Shown here: positions 9,002 to 19,019 of the stretch, piece by piece
Layout of the letters: every line of letters starts with the position of its first letter
Numbering within the stretch: position 1 is the first letter of the stretch
Assembly: GCA_009783205.1 (NCBI GenBank)
Contig: WRHO01000006.1
Span: 1-64,000 of the forward strand
From: Oscillospiraceae bacterium
Lineage (GTDB): Bacteria; Bacillota; Clostridia; Oscillospirales; Ruminococcaceae
DNA: 64,000 nucleotides
Direction: 5' to 3'
Notes under the pieces: model-generated
Databases searched by the model: none
Told to the model about the DNA's origin: nothing
What the model saw: only the letters and a program-made list of their open reading frames with translations
Program-made: the position numbers and the translations under genes

Positions 9002-9259
9002 TTATTCACCGTCATAAACGCTGACCTTTTTACGGGTCTTGTCTAATCGCTCAAACCGCACCCTGCCGTCGCTTTTAGCGAACAATGTGTGGTCTTTTCC
9101 GACGCCGACATTTGTCCCCGCGTGAATCTTTGTTCCGCGCTGACGAACAAGTATATTACCCGCAAGCACAAACTGACCGTCTGCTCTTTTTGGGCCTAAT
9201 CGTTTAGACTCGCTGTCTCTGCCGTTCCTACTGGAACCCATACCTTTCTTATGTGCCAT
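9002..9259 (-). CDS. rpmA: 50S ribosomal protein L27
   Basis: An 85-residue L27, which reaches the peptidyl-transferase centre with its N-terminus. It starts [16 protein letters not shown], the mature form. It has no N-terminal extension of the kind that most Firmicutes make and remove with the protease Prp. Consistent with that, no prp (ysxB) gene lies in the 50-base gap between rplU and rpmA, where Firmicutes commonly have it. Confidence 0.95.
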   Translation of the reverse strand: MAHKKGMGSSRNGRDSESKRLGPKRADGQFVLAGNILVRQRGTKIHAGTNVGVGKDHTLFAKSDGRVRFERLDKTRKKVSVYDGE

Positions 9260-9309
9260 AATAAATCCTTTCTAATTCATACAATCAATATGCAACCGTC
9301 AATTGCTCG

Positions 9310-9618
9310 TTATACACCCTTTATTTCCTCAATCTTAATCTTGCTGTAAGGTTGACGATGTCCGAGCTTACGCTTACTGCTCTTCTTTGGTTTATAGGTA
9401 AAAACCGTAATTTTCTTGGCTTTACCGTTTTTAATTACCGTCGCTCTGACCTTTGCATTGCTCACATATGGGTCGCCAATTTTGGTGGTCTTTCCGCCAA
9501 CCATAACAACCTTATCGAACACAATTTCGCCAAACGCCTGTTCAAGCTTTTCGATAAAAAGCTCATCGCCCTCTTTAACCTGATACTGTTTGCCTCCGGT
9601 TTCGATTACCGCGTACAT
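9310..9618 (-). CDS. rplU: 50S ribosomal protein L21
   Basis: A 102-residue L21, a 23S rRNA-binding protein of the large subunit, starting [14 protein letters not shown]. The track begins at 9630 with a GTG inside the ribosome site AGAGGTG. The ATG at 9618 has correct spacing and matches the family start. It is the first gene of the rplU-rpmA-obgE-mrnC unit. Confidence 0.95.
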   Translation of the reverse strand: MYAVIETGGKQYQVKEGDELFIEKLEQAFGEIVFDKVVMVGGKTTKIGDPYVSNAKVRATVIKNGKAKKITVFTYKPKKSSKRKLGHRQPYSKIKIEEIKGV

Positions 9619-9808
9619 AATAGAATACACCTCTTTTGTTTTAAGACTCGCTGTGATATACCGTTTAAATTATACAATTTGCGGTATAAATGGCGGCATG
9701 AATAAGCTCTTAATCTGCGGTTTCTCTTTAGCTTTTAATTAGTTTCTAATTTCTTTTAAATTCTAATCTAACTTCTAAAGAGTACCCGCAAGCCATTCAC
9801 AAGCGGCG
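9619..9808 (-). promoter_or_regulatory. Putative L21 (rplU) mRNA leader
   Basis: About 190 transcribed bases precede rplU. They contain GCTTGTGAATGGCTTGCGGGTACTC close to the start of the transcript and an AT-rich stretch later. Firmicute L21 operons typically carry a structured leader used for autoregulation. Position and the GCGGGTACTC segment suggest one here, but I have not aligned it to the known model. Confidence 0.4.
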
Positions 9809-9814
9809 TTGAAC

Positions 9815-9843
9815 ATATTACCATATAAATTACAGTTTGTCAA
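9815..9843 (-). promoter_or_regulatory. Promoter of the rplU operon
   Basis: TTGACA, 17 bases, TAATAT on the minus strand, about 200 bases upstream of rplU. Confidence 0.75.
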
Positions 9844-9891
9844 GCGTTTTTTCTAAATTTATGAAATTTTTCACGATTTTTCGCAAAAATA

Positions 9892-10104
9892 TCAATCCGA
9901 TATCGTTATCTTTATATTTTCCCTCGGTATACCTGTAGCATTAAAAATCAACCCGTACCATGAATCAATCTCATCATGAGTCATAAATCCCGAATCGACC
10001 TCAAGCAATATCCATGCCATCGCCTCCGTATATCTATATGACAATTGAAAATGATGTTTTGTTACAAGAAATAAAAATATTGTATTTGAAACAAGTGGAG
10101 CGGT
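9892..10104 (-). pseudogene. Remnant of a secreted-protein C-terminus
   Basis: A stop-free stretch with no usable start translates to a segment containing YRYTEAMAWILLEVDSGF, HDEIDSWYG and IPRENIKITISD, ending at a stop. The core resembles the C-terminal end of ORF 1917..2732 (TTSLLLIEVDSDVLDDIEN). It is probably the tail of a lost paralogue. It lies downstream of the GLUG giant gene, behind that gene's terminator-like hairpin. Confidence 0.4.
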
Positions 10105-10119
10105 AAATTACCGCCCCAC
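10088..10119 (-). terminator. Hairpin downstream of the GLUG gene
   Basis: On the minus strand GTGGGGCGGTAA pairs with TTACCGCTCCAC (one mismatch), followed by TTGTTTC. It lies about 45 bases after the stop codon of 10163..18571. Confidence 0.5.
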
Positions 10120-10162
10120 CATATTCGCCGACTCCGACTATTGGCAAATAGCTTCAGTATAT

Positions 10163-13100
10163 TCACCCGACTATATCACCAATCGCGTTGCTCAAATAAA
10201 CGCTCGTCACCCCCGACATATTAAAGTTAGTCCGCATACGATTATTAATCAAATTGCCGCCGCTATAATCGCTTCCCCCGACCTTAAGCACCCCCCCGGG
10301 TCTAATAATCATAAGGGGTATTTGCCACTTCAACAATTCACCGTTTTCATCGGTCAGATACAGCCCTTTTGTTGAAATGTTTTTATCGGTATTGTTGCGG
10401 AGTTCAATATAATCATCTTCCTTAACCTTAATTACCTCAAGAAGTCTATGCTCGCCACAGGGAGTAACGGTACAGGAACGCTCCAACACAGCCGCGCAGC
10501 TTTGACACTCTAAGCAGTTAGACGTTTTAGGCTTATGCCCCAACGCAGAGTCGGTGTCGGGTTGTGTTTGCGACTTCTCCCCGTCATAATCGGAACAGCC
10601 CGTTCTTGTACAAACCCTTGTTTTTGTACCGTCAGCCGTGCAGGTTGCGTTTTTGTCGGAAACCCACGCAGAGTATGAGTGCGTGATTACAGCCCCAAAT
10701 ACCCTGTTCTCTTGTGTGCAGGTAGAAACGGTGCAATTGTAAGTTATATCGGCGGTATCGCCACAGACTTTTCCGCTTTCGGGCGTTCCGTCGTCCCAAT
10801 TATGACCGCCGCTTGCCGCAATTGCTGTTTGCGTACAGCTTGCTCTTGTACAGGTTACCGCTTGAGTACAGTCGTTTGTCGGCGTTCCCGCGTGGCTTGC
10901 CTGTGCCGCGATTGCTATTTCGGTACAACCGTTTCGTGTGCATTGTACCGCCTTTGTACAGTCGTTTCCGACAGTTCCCGTATGCCCCGTTTGTGCCGCT
11001 AATACAACATTAGTACAAGTGCCGTTGTTGCCGCAAGCTACCGCAGTATTACAGTTGCCGTTATAGCTTGTATGTGTTGCGTGGCTTCCCAAGGTCGCGG
11101 AGCAGTTATCACAAGCTGTACAATCTGTAGCTTTCGGAGTATGCTCTAACATCGTACCCGTTTCAGTTCGGGAATCAATAGGGGTCGGACAGCCGGAGCG
11201 CGAACAAATCCTCCGTTCTGTGCCGTCAGCCGTACAAGTCGCGTTATTGGAGGATATCCAATTACCATAAGTATGCTCTATCAATTCCCCCACTACTGTA
11301 TTCGTCTGTATACAAGCAGTAACGGTGCAATTATGAATCATATCGGCGGTATCGCCGCAGACCTTACCGCCTTCGGGCGTTCCGTCGTCCCAATTATGAC
11401 CGCCGCTTGCCGCAATTGCCGTTTGCGTACAGCTTGTTCTTGTACAGGCTACCGCTTGAGTACAGTCGTTTCCGGCAGTTCCGATATGCCCTGTCTGTGC
11501 CGCAATCGCTACTTTGGTACAGCCGTTTCGTGTACAGATTACCTCAACGGTACAATCATCTCCGGCAGTACCGGTATGCCCCGTTTGTGCCGTTAATACA
11601 ACATGGGTACAAGCGTCGTTGTTACCGCAAGCTACCGCAGTATTACAATTTCCGTTATAACTTGTATGTGTTGCGTGATTAGCGTTACCCGCCGTTATAA
11701 CATAACTGCAGACACACTCGAGGTTGAGTTTACAATTCGCATTTACTTCACCTTGATTTATTGCTGTGTGGGCGGTCAAACCGCCCCTTATTGTACAATC
11801 GGTACATTTGAAATCGTGACCGCTTGAGCCTTGATTTTGACAGTCGGCGGTGAAGGTGTGTTTTGCGTTTCCCTCTTCCATAACATACCCGCAATCACAC
11901 TCGAGGTCTATTGTGCAAACGGCATTTACTGCGCCTTGATTTGTTGCTGTGTGAGCCGTCAACCCGCCCCTTGTTGTACAATCGGTACATTTGAAATCAT
12001 GACCGCTCTCGCCTTGGCTTTGCTTGCCACCTGAAAAACTGTGATTATCATTTAATATCCATGTATACCCACAATCGCACACAAGCTCTGCGGTGCAATC
12101 GTCATCTAACGCCGACAGATTATTCGCGGAATGTTGTTGCCAACTGCCTCTTACTGTACAATTCGTGCATTTAAAATCGTGATAGGCAGGGTTTGAAATT
12201 TGTATGTCGTCGGTTAATGTGTGGCTTGCATTTCCCGCCGTCATAACGGTCCCGCAATCACAAACAAGGTCGTTTGTACAATTCGCATTTACTGCCGCTT
12301 GATTGACTGCTGTATGGCTCGTGTTCCCCGCCGTTATCACATAACCGCAATCACATTTAAGGTCGAGTGTGCAATTCGTATTTACCGCCGCTTGATTATT
12401 AGGCGAATGTGAATCCGATTGTGCCGTTTCTGTACAATCTGTACATTTTTTCCAGTGATTCGTTGCGTTTGTTTGCCAAGAACCCGAAAAATCGTGACTT
12501 CCGCCGTTGCTCTCGTCGCAATCGTCGCATATGGTACAGTCCTCCGCACTTGCGTAATCGTGATAACAAACATCATCTACCCTTAAATGAACCGGCATCG
12601 CCATAGTTTTTCCAAACAAGCCCGGAAGCCTATAATCCTCTAACGTCCAACCGTTTGCGGGCGTGAATCGGTTGCTCAATATAAAGCTTGTATTCAGGTT
12701 GATTGCTTCGGCGGTTTGGTTTAGTCCGTCTATGCCCGTCAAATTGCTTGTAATGCTCTTGGGCGAGCCGTTCTCGGTCACGTCCATATCAACGAAGGCG
12801 ATGTTGTTACTCATGGTGTTGGCTGTGCCTTTTACTCCCATAACCCGCCCGACATCAACCGCACCTGTTACATTGACATTTAGCGCGGCTGAGTTGCGTA
12901 TAATCGCGTTATTGCCTACGTTACCCGCGATACCGCCGACATATTGACTGCCGATTACCGAACCTGTTGACCAACAGTTTTCGATAATGGAGGTGTCGCT
13001 CACGTTGACGCCTCCCGCTATGCCGCCGACATTATTTCCCGTACCGTTACCCGTCACCGAAATGCTTGCCGTTGAAAAGCAATTCGATACGGTTGAGTTA

Positions 13101-16100
13101 CTCGCTACCCGACCTGCTATACCGCCTGCATACGAATCGGCTTTAACAGTGCCGTAAACCGAACAGCCGACGATTTTAGAGATTTGGGTACTGCTGTTGC
13201 CTGAAATATACCCCGCAATTCCGCCGCTATTGCTACCCCCTGTAATGCTTACTTCCACACTTAAATCTTTAACCGTACCAATCACATTATAGGTGCTTGT
13301 GATATAGCCGAACAGCCCGTTATTTGTTTCGGTTGTGTTGATATACAGATTTGTTATTTTATGGTTATTACCGTCAAAAACGCCTCTGAACGCGGTTGCG
13401 GTAGTCCCGCCCCCAATCGGAATCCAACCCTTGCCGCCGTTGAATGATGTTCCGTAAGACGACAAATCTATGTCCGCATCTAACCTGTAGTGCTTATTTT
13501 TCCAAAGAAATGGAGCGTAAAATTCATCTGTGCTGTCGCCGTTGACCAATTCAGCTAACCTCGCGAGCTGTGCCGCCGTTTTGATAATATACGGGTCAAT
13601 TTCCGTACCCGCGCCGCCGAACGGCATTTTCGACAGATATGTCGGAATTTCGACCGTTTGCCCGAACAACCCGGGCAATCTTCCGTCTTCGCTCGTCCAA
13701 ATGCTCGGGTTTTCAAACACCGAAAGTCCGAGCGTTCCGTTGGCTTCGATGAACGAGCCTATTATGCTTTGCCCGTCCCGCCCCGTGAGCGTTTTTTCAT
13801 TGGGGAATGCCGCGCCGCCGTCGGTACCCATATCATAAAAAGCAATATTACTCGTCCATGAACCGATACCGTTTCCGACCACTCGCCCCGCGTATGACGA
13901 TGCCCTTACGCTTATGTTTAATGCGGCACAGGTGGTCACGGTTCCGTAGCAAGAACCCGCGATTCCGCCCGCGTTTGCACCGTAGGAAACGCTCACCGCG
14001 CCGGAAGCCCAAGAGTAACCTACTTCACTTCCGAGTTGAACAATCCCCGTAATACCGCCCGCGATGCCCTCGGGCGCGCTGACCTCCGCCGTGGAATAAC
14101 AATGGTATATACTCCCGTTAATAGTACCCGCAATTCCGCCGATATATTTCATTCCGCTAACCCTTCCGGTAACATAACAGCTTGTGACGCGAGCGTTGCC
14201 GTTAGCCTCCCCGACCACGCCGCCGACAGCATCGCCGCCCGTTATATCCGCGCTTTCTATGGCGAGGTTTTTCACCTCACCGAAGCGAATAACCCCAAAC
14301 AAGCCTATATAATTTATTTCCGGTCTGTTGATATACAACCCCGTGATTTTGAACCCGCCGCCGTCAAAGGTGCCGCCAAAAAATCTATCAATTGCATTAA
14401 ATCCTATGGGAAGCCAACCCCTACCGCCGCCATAATTTTCACCGTATACCGAAAGGTCAATGTCGTTTTCCAATTCGATTGTTTTACCCTCAAAGTCGTC
14501 GGTTCCGTCGTAAACAAGCTCGGAAAGTCCCGCCAATTCGTCGGCGGTGGATATGGTGTAGCTTGTGGCGGACGGGTCGACGGTGTACCAATCGGTGTTG
14601 GGGAAACCCGTATAACCCCAAGCAAGCTCCGACCGTCCCATTGCGCCGGGCGTACCGCCGGCATATTCGGGGCGCGCCGTTCCGTCAAAATATGTTTTGG
14701 GGAAATCGGACAATGTTGATAAATCGGGCATAATGTCACAATTTCCGATAGGTCGTAAGCTTGGGTCAAGCTCGAGAGCTATATTTTTTTGGTCATTTGG
14801 GTTGTCGAACGCGAAGTCGAAGCTCTCTTCATCATACATATTGTACCCGCCCGATGTAACCGAGCCGCCGTCTCTGTACACGATATCGCCGTTTAACGTG
14901 GCTTTATTTTTGCGAAAAATATTGCCGGTAAGGTTTACGCTCGCTCCGGGCGAGGTGATATAAATACAGCCGCCACTGTTCGCTTTGTTGTTTATAAAGG
15001 TACAGCCGCGCACATTAAGAATACCGTTTATATTAACATTAAAAACGCCTCCGTTTCCGACGGTCGCCGTGTTATTTAAGAATATACAGGAATTGACATT
15101 GAGCGTCGCGCCGGTAGATATGCCCGCGACGGCGGAGACATTTGAGGTGATGTTATTGAACCTCATTCGGTTCATGATAACGGTAATTTCGCTACTGTTG
15201 ATGAGGAACATACTTTGGGTTGATGTTCCGCTTCGGGTAAGGGTCACTCCGTAGCCGTCAATGATAAGGTTTTTATCAATTAAAATACTACTGTCGAGCG
15301 TAATAGTATTATTCGCGATTTCGGAACAGTCGATATTGGTTCCCGGGCTCGCTATTTCAACAGCATAACGAAGGCTCCCCGAGCCGCTGTCTTTGGTGGT
15401 GAAAACGGGTATAACGGCTTTCAAATAATCGGGCATATCTAAAGTTCTGCCGTAAAAGCTCGGAAGTCTGAACGGTTCGTATTTCCACGGGGGGGAAGTC
15501 ATGTGTTCCGGAAAACCGTCCTCAGTTTGAAGCATATCGGGGGATATTGAAACGCCGTTATTGGTGTTTGCACCTACGGCCGCGTTGAATTTGCCGGCTC
15601 CCGCGTCTTTCATATATTCAAAGGCGTAGTTCCACGAATTTGTACCGTTGACTGTGTATGCAACCCGCGCAACGTCGTTATTTCCGGTTATGCTTGGGTT
15701 GAGCGCGTGGCAGATTTCTACCGTTCCGTCGTTGTTATTGCCCACAATTCCGCCGACCTTTATATTGCCGACAATTGCGGCTGTGGTATAGCATAGTGTC
15801 ACAACGCCGTAGGTACCTAAATTGCCCGCTATACCACCGACTATGTTATTGCCTTCAACCCTTCCGGTAACGTAACAGTTTTTAATACTCCCGCTGCTGT
15901 ATCCCACAACGCCGCCGACACAATCGTTGCCTTTAATGCTTGCGTTTTCCATACCAAGGGTGCATATCGTACTCCCTTCTTGAATCCTACCGAACAACCC
16001 CGTGTGATTATAGTTTTCACTGTTGATGTACAATTCGGTTATAATATGCCCGTCTCCTTCAAATATACCTCTGAACGGATTGTAGCCGCTGTGTCCTATC

Positions 16101-18571
16101 GGAACCCAACCCGCGCCGTCGTTGTAATCTTCACCGTAAACATGAAGGTTAATATCGTCCGTAAGAACGATTGCTTTATTTAAAAAATCGGTCGTTGCGT
16201 CATTGACGAGCTGTGCAAGCCCCGCCAATTCGTCGGCGGTGGAGATGTAGAATGCACTCGCGGACGGGTTGGCGGTGTACCAACTTATGTCGGGGATTCC
16301 GGTTTCACCCGGCAGTCGCAAATGTGCGGGCATATTCACCGTGTTGCCGAAAAGCCCGGGCAGTGTATACGGCTTATATGTCCATGCGTCCGTTCCGAGT
16401 ATATCCGAATAACCCCACGAATCCTGTAGTTGGGGGGCGGTTATGTTCACGCCGTTTTTATCGTACCATTCACCTATTATATCCCCAAATTTGCCCGTTC
16501 CCGGGTCGGTCATGCCGTCAAAAGCGATGTCGGCGGTGAGCGTACCGCTATTATTTTCTCCCACAACCCGCCCGACATTGTTTATTCCCGTTACGCTCTG
16601 ATTCAGCGCGACACAGTTTGTCACCTTGCCGCTATTACTTCTGCCTACAATGCCGCCGACAAAATTAAGGCCTTCTACCGTACCCGAAGCCCAACTTTGT
16701 GTGACTTTACCGATTTCGATATAGCCCGCAATGCCGCCTGTGTAGTCGTCGCCCTTGACCGAGGCGGTACTGTAACAATTTGTGACCGATGTGAGTGTGT
16801 GCGCTTGCCCCAAGATGCCGCCTGTGTAGTTGCCGCCCTCGACCTTACCGGTAACATAACATTTTATCATATTTCCGTCGAATATCCCCGCTATACCGCC
16901 GACATAATCGCCGCCCTTGATGTCCGCTCCTTCTATGCCGAGCGAATCTATCGTACCTTCCCATGTAACCGCCCCGAATAAACCGGCATAATTCCCGCTT
17001 CCGTTGATGTAAAGCCCGGTTATAATATGTTCGCCGCCGTCAAAAAAGCCGTTGAACGGGTATGTGACATTTCCGATTTGAGTCCAGCCCCTGCCGCCGT
17101 TGTAGTCTTCGCCGTAAACAGAAAGGTCAATGTCGGCGGTGAGGGTGATTTCTCTGCCCTTAAAGACGGCAAGACCGTTATTGACGAGCTGTGCAAGCCC
17201 CGCCAATTCGTCGGCGGTGGAGATGTAGAATCCGAGCGCGGACGGGGTGGCGAAGTACCATTCCATGTTGGGTACACCGGTTTCACCCCCCGTGCGTAAA
17301 TGAGCGGGCAAAGGCTCCGTTTTGCCGAAAACGCCGGGTAATCCGCCGTCCTCACACGTCCAAGGGTTTCCGTCGCCCGTAAACAATCCGCTGAGCGTTC
17401 CGTCAGACCTTATCTGTGCGGCGGTTAATCCAAACCCGTCAATGCTTGACAAACTGTTGTCAAAGCTTTTCTCTACGCCGTCTAATGCTACTGTCATATC
17501 CGAAAAGGCGATATTTCCTCCAAGCGTTGGGTTTTGATATGCACGCCCCAGCACCCTTCCGGCGCGGGGATAGCCCCCGTTCGCGCTTACGCTCCTATTC
17601 AGCGCGGCGCAGTTTATAACGGCGGCGGGAAATTCTACGTTGCCCGCTATACCGCCGACCGTAACCATAATCGTACCGGAGCCGATGCCGGTAACATTAC
17701 CGGTGTTATAACAGTTTTCTATACTACCGTTGGCTTGGACAAAACCCGCTATACCGCCGACATCATTAACGCCCGAAACGCCCCCTCTGTTGTAGGAGGC
17801 TTTTATAAAGCTGTTGTTTTGAACAACCCCCGCAACGCCGCCGACCCGCCCCATAGTACTGCCTTCACCGTTAACAATGGCGTTATTGCGGCATCCGGTT
17901 ATACTGCTTCCGCTGTCGAGACGACCCGCTATACCGCCGACGATGTTTTCACCGAAAACAACGCCGTCATAACGGCAATTTTCTATACGGCTCTCAACAT
18001 ATTCGCTGTTTTGTACATAGCCCGCCACGCCGCCGACATAATTGCCGCCTTTTATATAGCTTCGCTCCACGTACGTGTTCCGTACCGTTCCGCCGTAAAC
18101 GGTGCCGAAAAGACCTCGCTGTGTCAGGGTTGTGTTTGTGTAAACGCCGTAGATTGTATAACCGCGACCGTCAAAATTGGCATGAAACGACGTATTATGA
18201 TTACTGCCGTTACCAAATCCTATAGGAGTCCAGTTGTTTGCGGGCGGAGTTGTATCCCATGTACTCCAATTCTCCGTTTCGTTGAGATAAATATCGTTTG
18301 TGAGGACATAATGCACGTCCGAATGGTTGTAGACCTGCGGCGACACATCCATGTTTATAATCCACGACAAGTAGGCAAGCTCCGCCCCGTTAGAGATGAA
18401 GTATGTGTCGGTTGTTGATTCATCGGGTTCAAGCTTCGTTGCACGGACTCCGTCCCACACCTCCGCTTTTGTAGTCTTCGGAAACGCGGGTATAAGCGTA
18501 AGCACCATTGCGAGGGTCAGCACCCACGCGGTAATTTTCCTCGATATGTATTTAGTTTTCATAATTCTCAT
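10163..18571 (-). CDS. Giant GLUG-repeat surface protein, 2802 residues
   Basis: A very large exported protein. A signal peptide (MKTKYISRKITAWVLTLAM, ending TTKA) opens it. At least five blocks follow, each with an ADELAGLAQLVN-like opening, an IDLSVYGEDYNGG-GW module, an F-G-DGG/IITGLYIN strand and several GLUG motifs such as VGGIAG. About a third of the way in sits one parallel-beta-helix-like segment with FINNKANSGG-type turns. The last third is Cys/Thr-rich, with many CT-x-CxxC zinc-ribbon-like units. The last ~95 residues resemble a lamin-tail-like beta domain (IELRNNTDKNISTKGLYLTD). GLUG proteins are thought to be adhesins or cell-surface proteins. AGGAG upstream lies too close to the ATG at 18571 and a little far from 18562, so either may be used. 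No sortase motif is visible. Confidence 0.85.
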   Translation of the reverse strand: MRIMKTKYISRKITAWVLTLAMVLTLIPAFPKTTKAEVWDGVRATKLEPDESTTDTYFISNGAELAYLSWIINMDVSPQVYNHSDVHYVLTNDIYLNETENWSTWDTTPPANNWTPIGFGNGSNHNTSFHANFDGRGYTIYGVYTNTTLTQRGLFGTVYGGTVRNTYVERSYIKGGNYVGGVAGYVQNSEYVESRIENCRYDGVVFGENIVGGIAGRLDSGSSITGCRNNAIVNGEGSTMGRVGGVAGVVQNNSFIKASYNRGGVSGVNDVGGIAGFVQANGSIENCYNTGNVTGIGSGTIMVTVGGIAGNVEFPAAVINCAALNRSVSANGGYPRAGRVLGRAYQNPTLGGNIAFSDMTVALDGVEKSFDNSLSSIDGFGLTAAQIRSDGTLSGLFTGDGNPWTCEDGGLPGVFGKTEPLPAHLRTGGETGVPNMEWYFATPSALGFYISTADELAGLAQLVNNGLAVFKGREITLTADIDLSVYGEDYNGGRGWTQIGNVTYPFNGFFDGGEHIITGLYINGSGNYAGLFGAVTWEGTIDSLGIEGADIKGGDYVGGIAGIFDGNMIKCYVTGKVEGGNYTGGILGQAHTLTSVTNCYSTASVKGDDYTGGIAGYIEIGKVTQSWASGTVEGLNFVGGIVGRSNSGKVTNCVALNQSVTGINNVGRVVGENNSGTLTADIAFDGMTDPGTGKFGDIIGEWYDKNGVNITAPQLQDSWGYSDILGTDAWTYKPYTLPGLFGNTVNMPAHLRLPGETGIPDISWYTANPSASAFYISTADELAGLAQLVNDATTDFLNKAIVLTDDINLHVYGEDYNDGAGWVPIGHSGYNPFRGIFEGDGHIITELYINSENYNHTGLFGRIQEGSTICTLGMENASIKGNDCVGGVVGYSSGSIKNCYVTGRVEGNNIVGGIAGNLGTYGVVTLCYTTAAIVGNIKVGGIVGNNNDGTVEICHALNPSITGNNDVARVAYTVNGTNSWNYAFEYMKDAGAGKFNAAVGANTNNGVSISPDMLQTEDGFPEHMTSPPWKYEPFRLPSFYGRTLDMPDYLKAVIPVFTTKDSGSGSLRYAVEIASPGTNIDCSEIANNTITLDSSILIDKNLIIDGYGVTLTRSGTSTQSMFLINSSEITVIMNRMRFNNITSNVSAVAGISTGATLNVNSCIFLNNTATVGNGGVFNVNINGILNVRGCTFINNKANSGGCIYITSPGASVNLTGNIFRKNKATLNGDIVYRDGGSVTSGGYNMYDEESFDFAFDNPNDQKNIALELDPSLRPIGNCDIMPDLSTLSDFPKTYFDGTARPEYAGGTPGAMGRSELAWGYTGFPNTDWYTVDPSATSYTISTADELAGLSELVYDGTDDFEGKTIELENDIDLSVYGENYGGGRGWLPIGFNAIDRFFGGTFDGGGFKITGLYINRPEINYIGLFGVIRFGEVKNLAIESADITGGDAVGGVVGEANGNARVTSCYVTGRVSGMKYIGGIAGTINGSIYHCYSTAEVSAPEGIAGGITGIVQLGSEVGYSWASGAVSVSYGANAGGIAGSCYGTVTTCAALNISVRASSYAGRVVGNGIGSWTSNIAFYDMGTDGGAAFPNEKTLTGRDGQSIIGSFIEANGTLGLSVFENPSIWTSEDGRLPGLFGQTVEIPTYLSKMPFGGAGTEIDPYIIKTAAQLARLAELVNGDSTDEFYAPFLWKNKHYRLDADIDLSSYGTSFNGGKGWIPIGGGTTATAFRGVFDGNNHKITNLYINTTETNNGLFGYITSTYNVIGTVKDLSVEVSITGGSNSGGIAGYISGNSSTQISKIVGCSVYGTVKADSYAGGIAGRVASNSTVSNCFSTASISVTGNGTGNNVGGIAGGVNVSDTSIIENCWSTGSVIGSQYVGGIAGNVGNNAIIRNSAALNVNVTGAVDVGRVMGVKGTANTMSNNIAFVDMDVTENGSPKSITSNLTGIDGLNQTAEAINLNTSFILSNRFTPANGWTLEDYRLPGLFGKTMAMPVHLRVDDVCYHDYASAEDCTICDDCDESNGGSHDFSGSWQTNATNHWKKCTDCTETAQSDSHSPNNQAAVNTNCTLDLKCDCGYVITAGNTSHTAVNQAAVNANCTNDLVCDCGTVMTAGNASHTLTDDIQISNPAYHDFKCTNCTVRGSWQQHSANNLSALDDDCTAELVCDCGYTWILNDNHSFSGGKQSQGESGHDFKCTDCTTRGGLTAHTATNQGAVNAVCTIDLECDCGYVMEEGNAKHTFTADCQNQGSSGHDFKCTDCTIRGGLTAHTAINQGEVNANCKLNLECVCSYVITAGNANHATHTSYNGNCNTAVACGNNDACTHVVLTAQTGHTGTAGDDCTVEVICTRNGCTKVAIAAQTGHIGTAGNDCTQAVACTRTSCTQTAIAASGGHNWDDGTPEGGKVCGDTADMIHNCTVTACIQTNTVVGELIEHTYGNWISSNNATCTADGTERRICSRSGCPTPIDSRTETGTMLEHTPKATDCTACDNCSATLGSHATHTSYNGNCNTAVACGNNGTCTNVVLAAQTGHTGTVGNDCTKAVQCTRNGCTEIAIAAQASHAGTPTNDCTQAVTCTRASCTQTAIAASGGHNWDDGTPESGKVCGDTADITYNCTVSTCTQENRVFGAVITHSYSAWVSDKNATCTADGTKTRVCTRTGCSDYDGEKSQTQPDTDSALGHKPKTSNCLECQSCAAVLERSCTVTPCGEHRLLEVIKVKEDDYIELRNNTDKNISTKGLYLTDENGELLKWQIPLMIIRPGGVLKVGGSDYSGGNLINNRMRTNFNMSGVTSVYLSNAIGDIVG

Positions 18572-18782
18572 TAACTCCTATAATAAAAGTATACATATAG
18601 CTATTATAACATAAAAAAAGCAAAAAAACAAATGTTCGCCAAATTGTCAGCATTTGAAGGGGAATCCCATTTTACTGCGAAATTTCGGGGTTTCTTTAAC
18701 TGTTTTTTGTTCATTAATAATAGGGTAACAAAAAAAACGAGATATGAATATAATAATTTCAGAGACGAAGGAGAAAACGTAT

Positions 18783-19019
18783 ATGCTTATAAAGAATTTG
18801 ACAAATATGTGCGTGGGTGAGAGCGCGCAAGTCGCTTTATTATTGAATAAAGGAAGTATAAGGACGCGGCTTGAGGATTTGGGGCTAATACCGGGAACGC
18901 GAATACATTGTATACATAAAAGCCCTTACGGTGACCCCGTTGCATATGAAATTCGCGGAGCGGTTATCGCGCTTCGTTCCGATGACGCAAAAGGAGTTTT
19001 GTTGAATAACAATGATTAA
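18783..19019 (+). CDS. feoA: Ferrous iron transport protein A
   Basis: A 78-residue SH3-like FeoA that works with FeoB in Fe(II) uptake. Typical features are VGESAQVALL, RTRLEDLGLIPGT and GDPVAYEIRGAVIALR. The start at 18783 is set by AAGGAG. The 13 extra residues in the track lie before it. Its end overlaps feoB by 8 bases, implying coupled translation. Confidence 0.92.
   Translation: MLIKNLTNMCVGESAQVALLLNKGSIRTRLEDLGLIPGTRIHCIHKSPYGDPVAYEIRGAVIALRSDDAKGVLLNNND

Noticed and set aside
10679-18418. Numerous plus-strand ORFs opposite the GLUG gene, up to 294 residues
   Set aside because: They are mirror reading frames of a repetitive GC-richer gene with no starts or families of their own.
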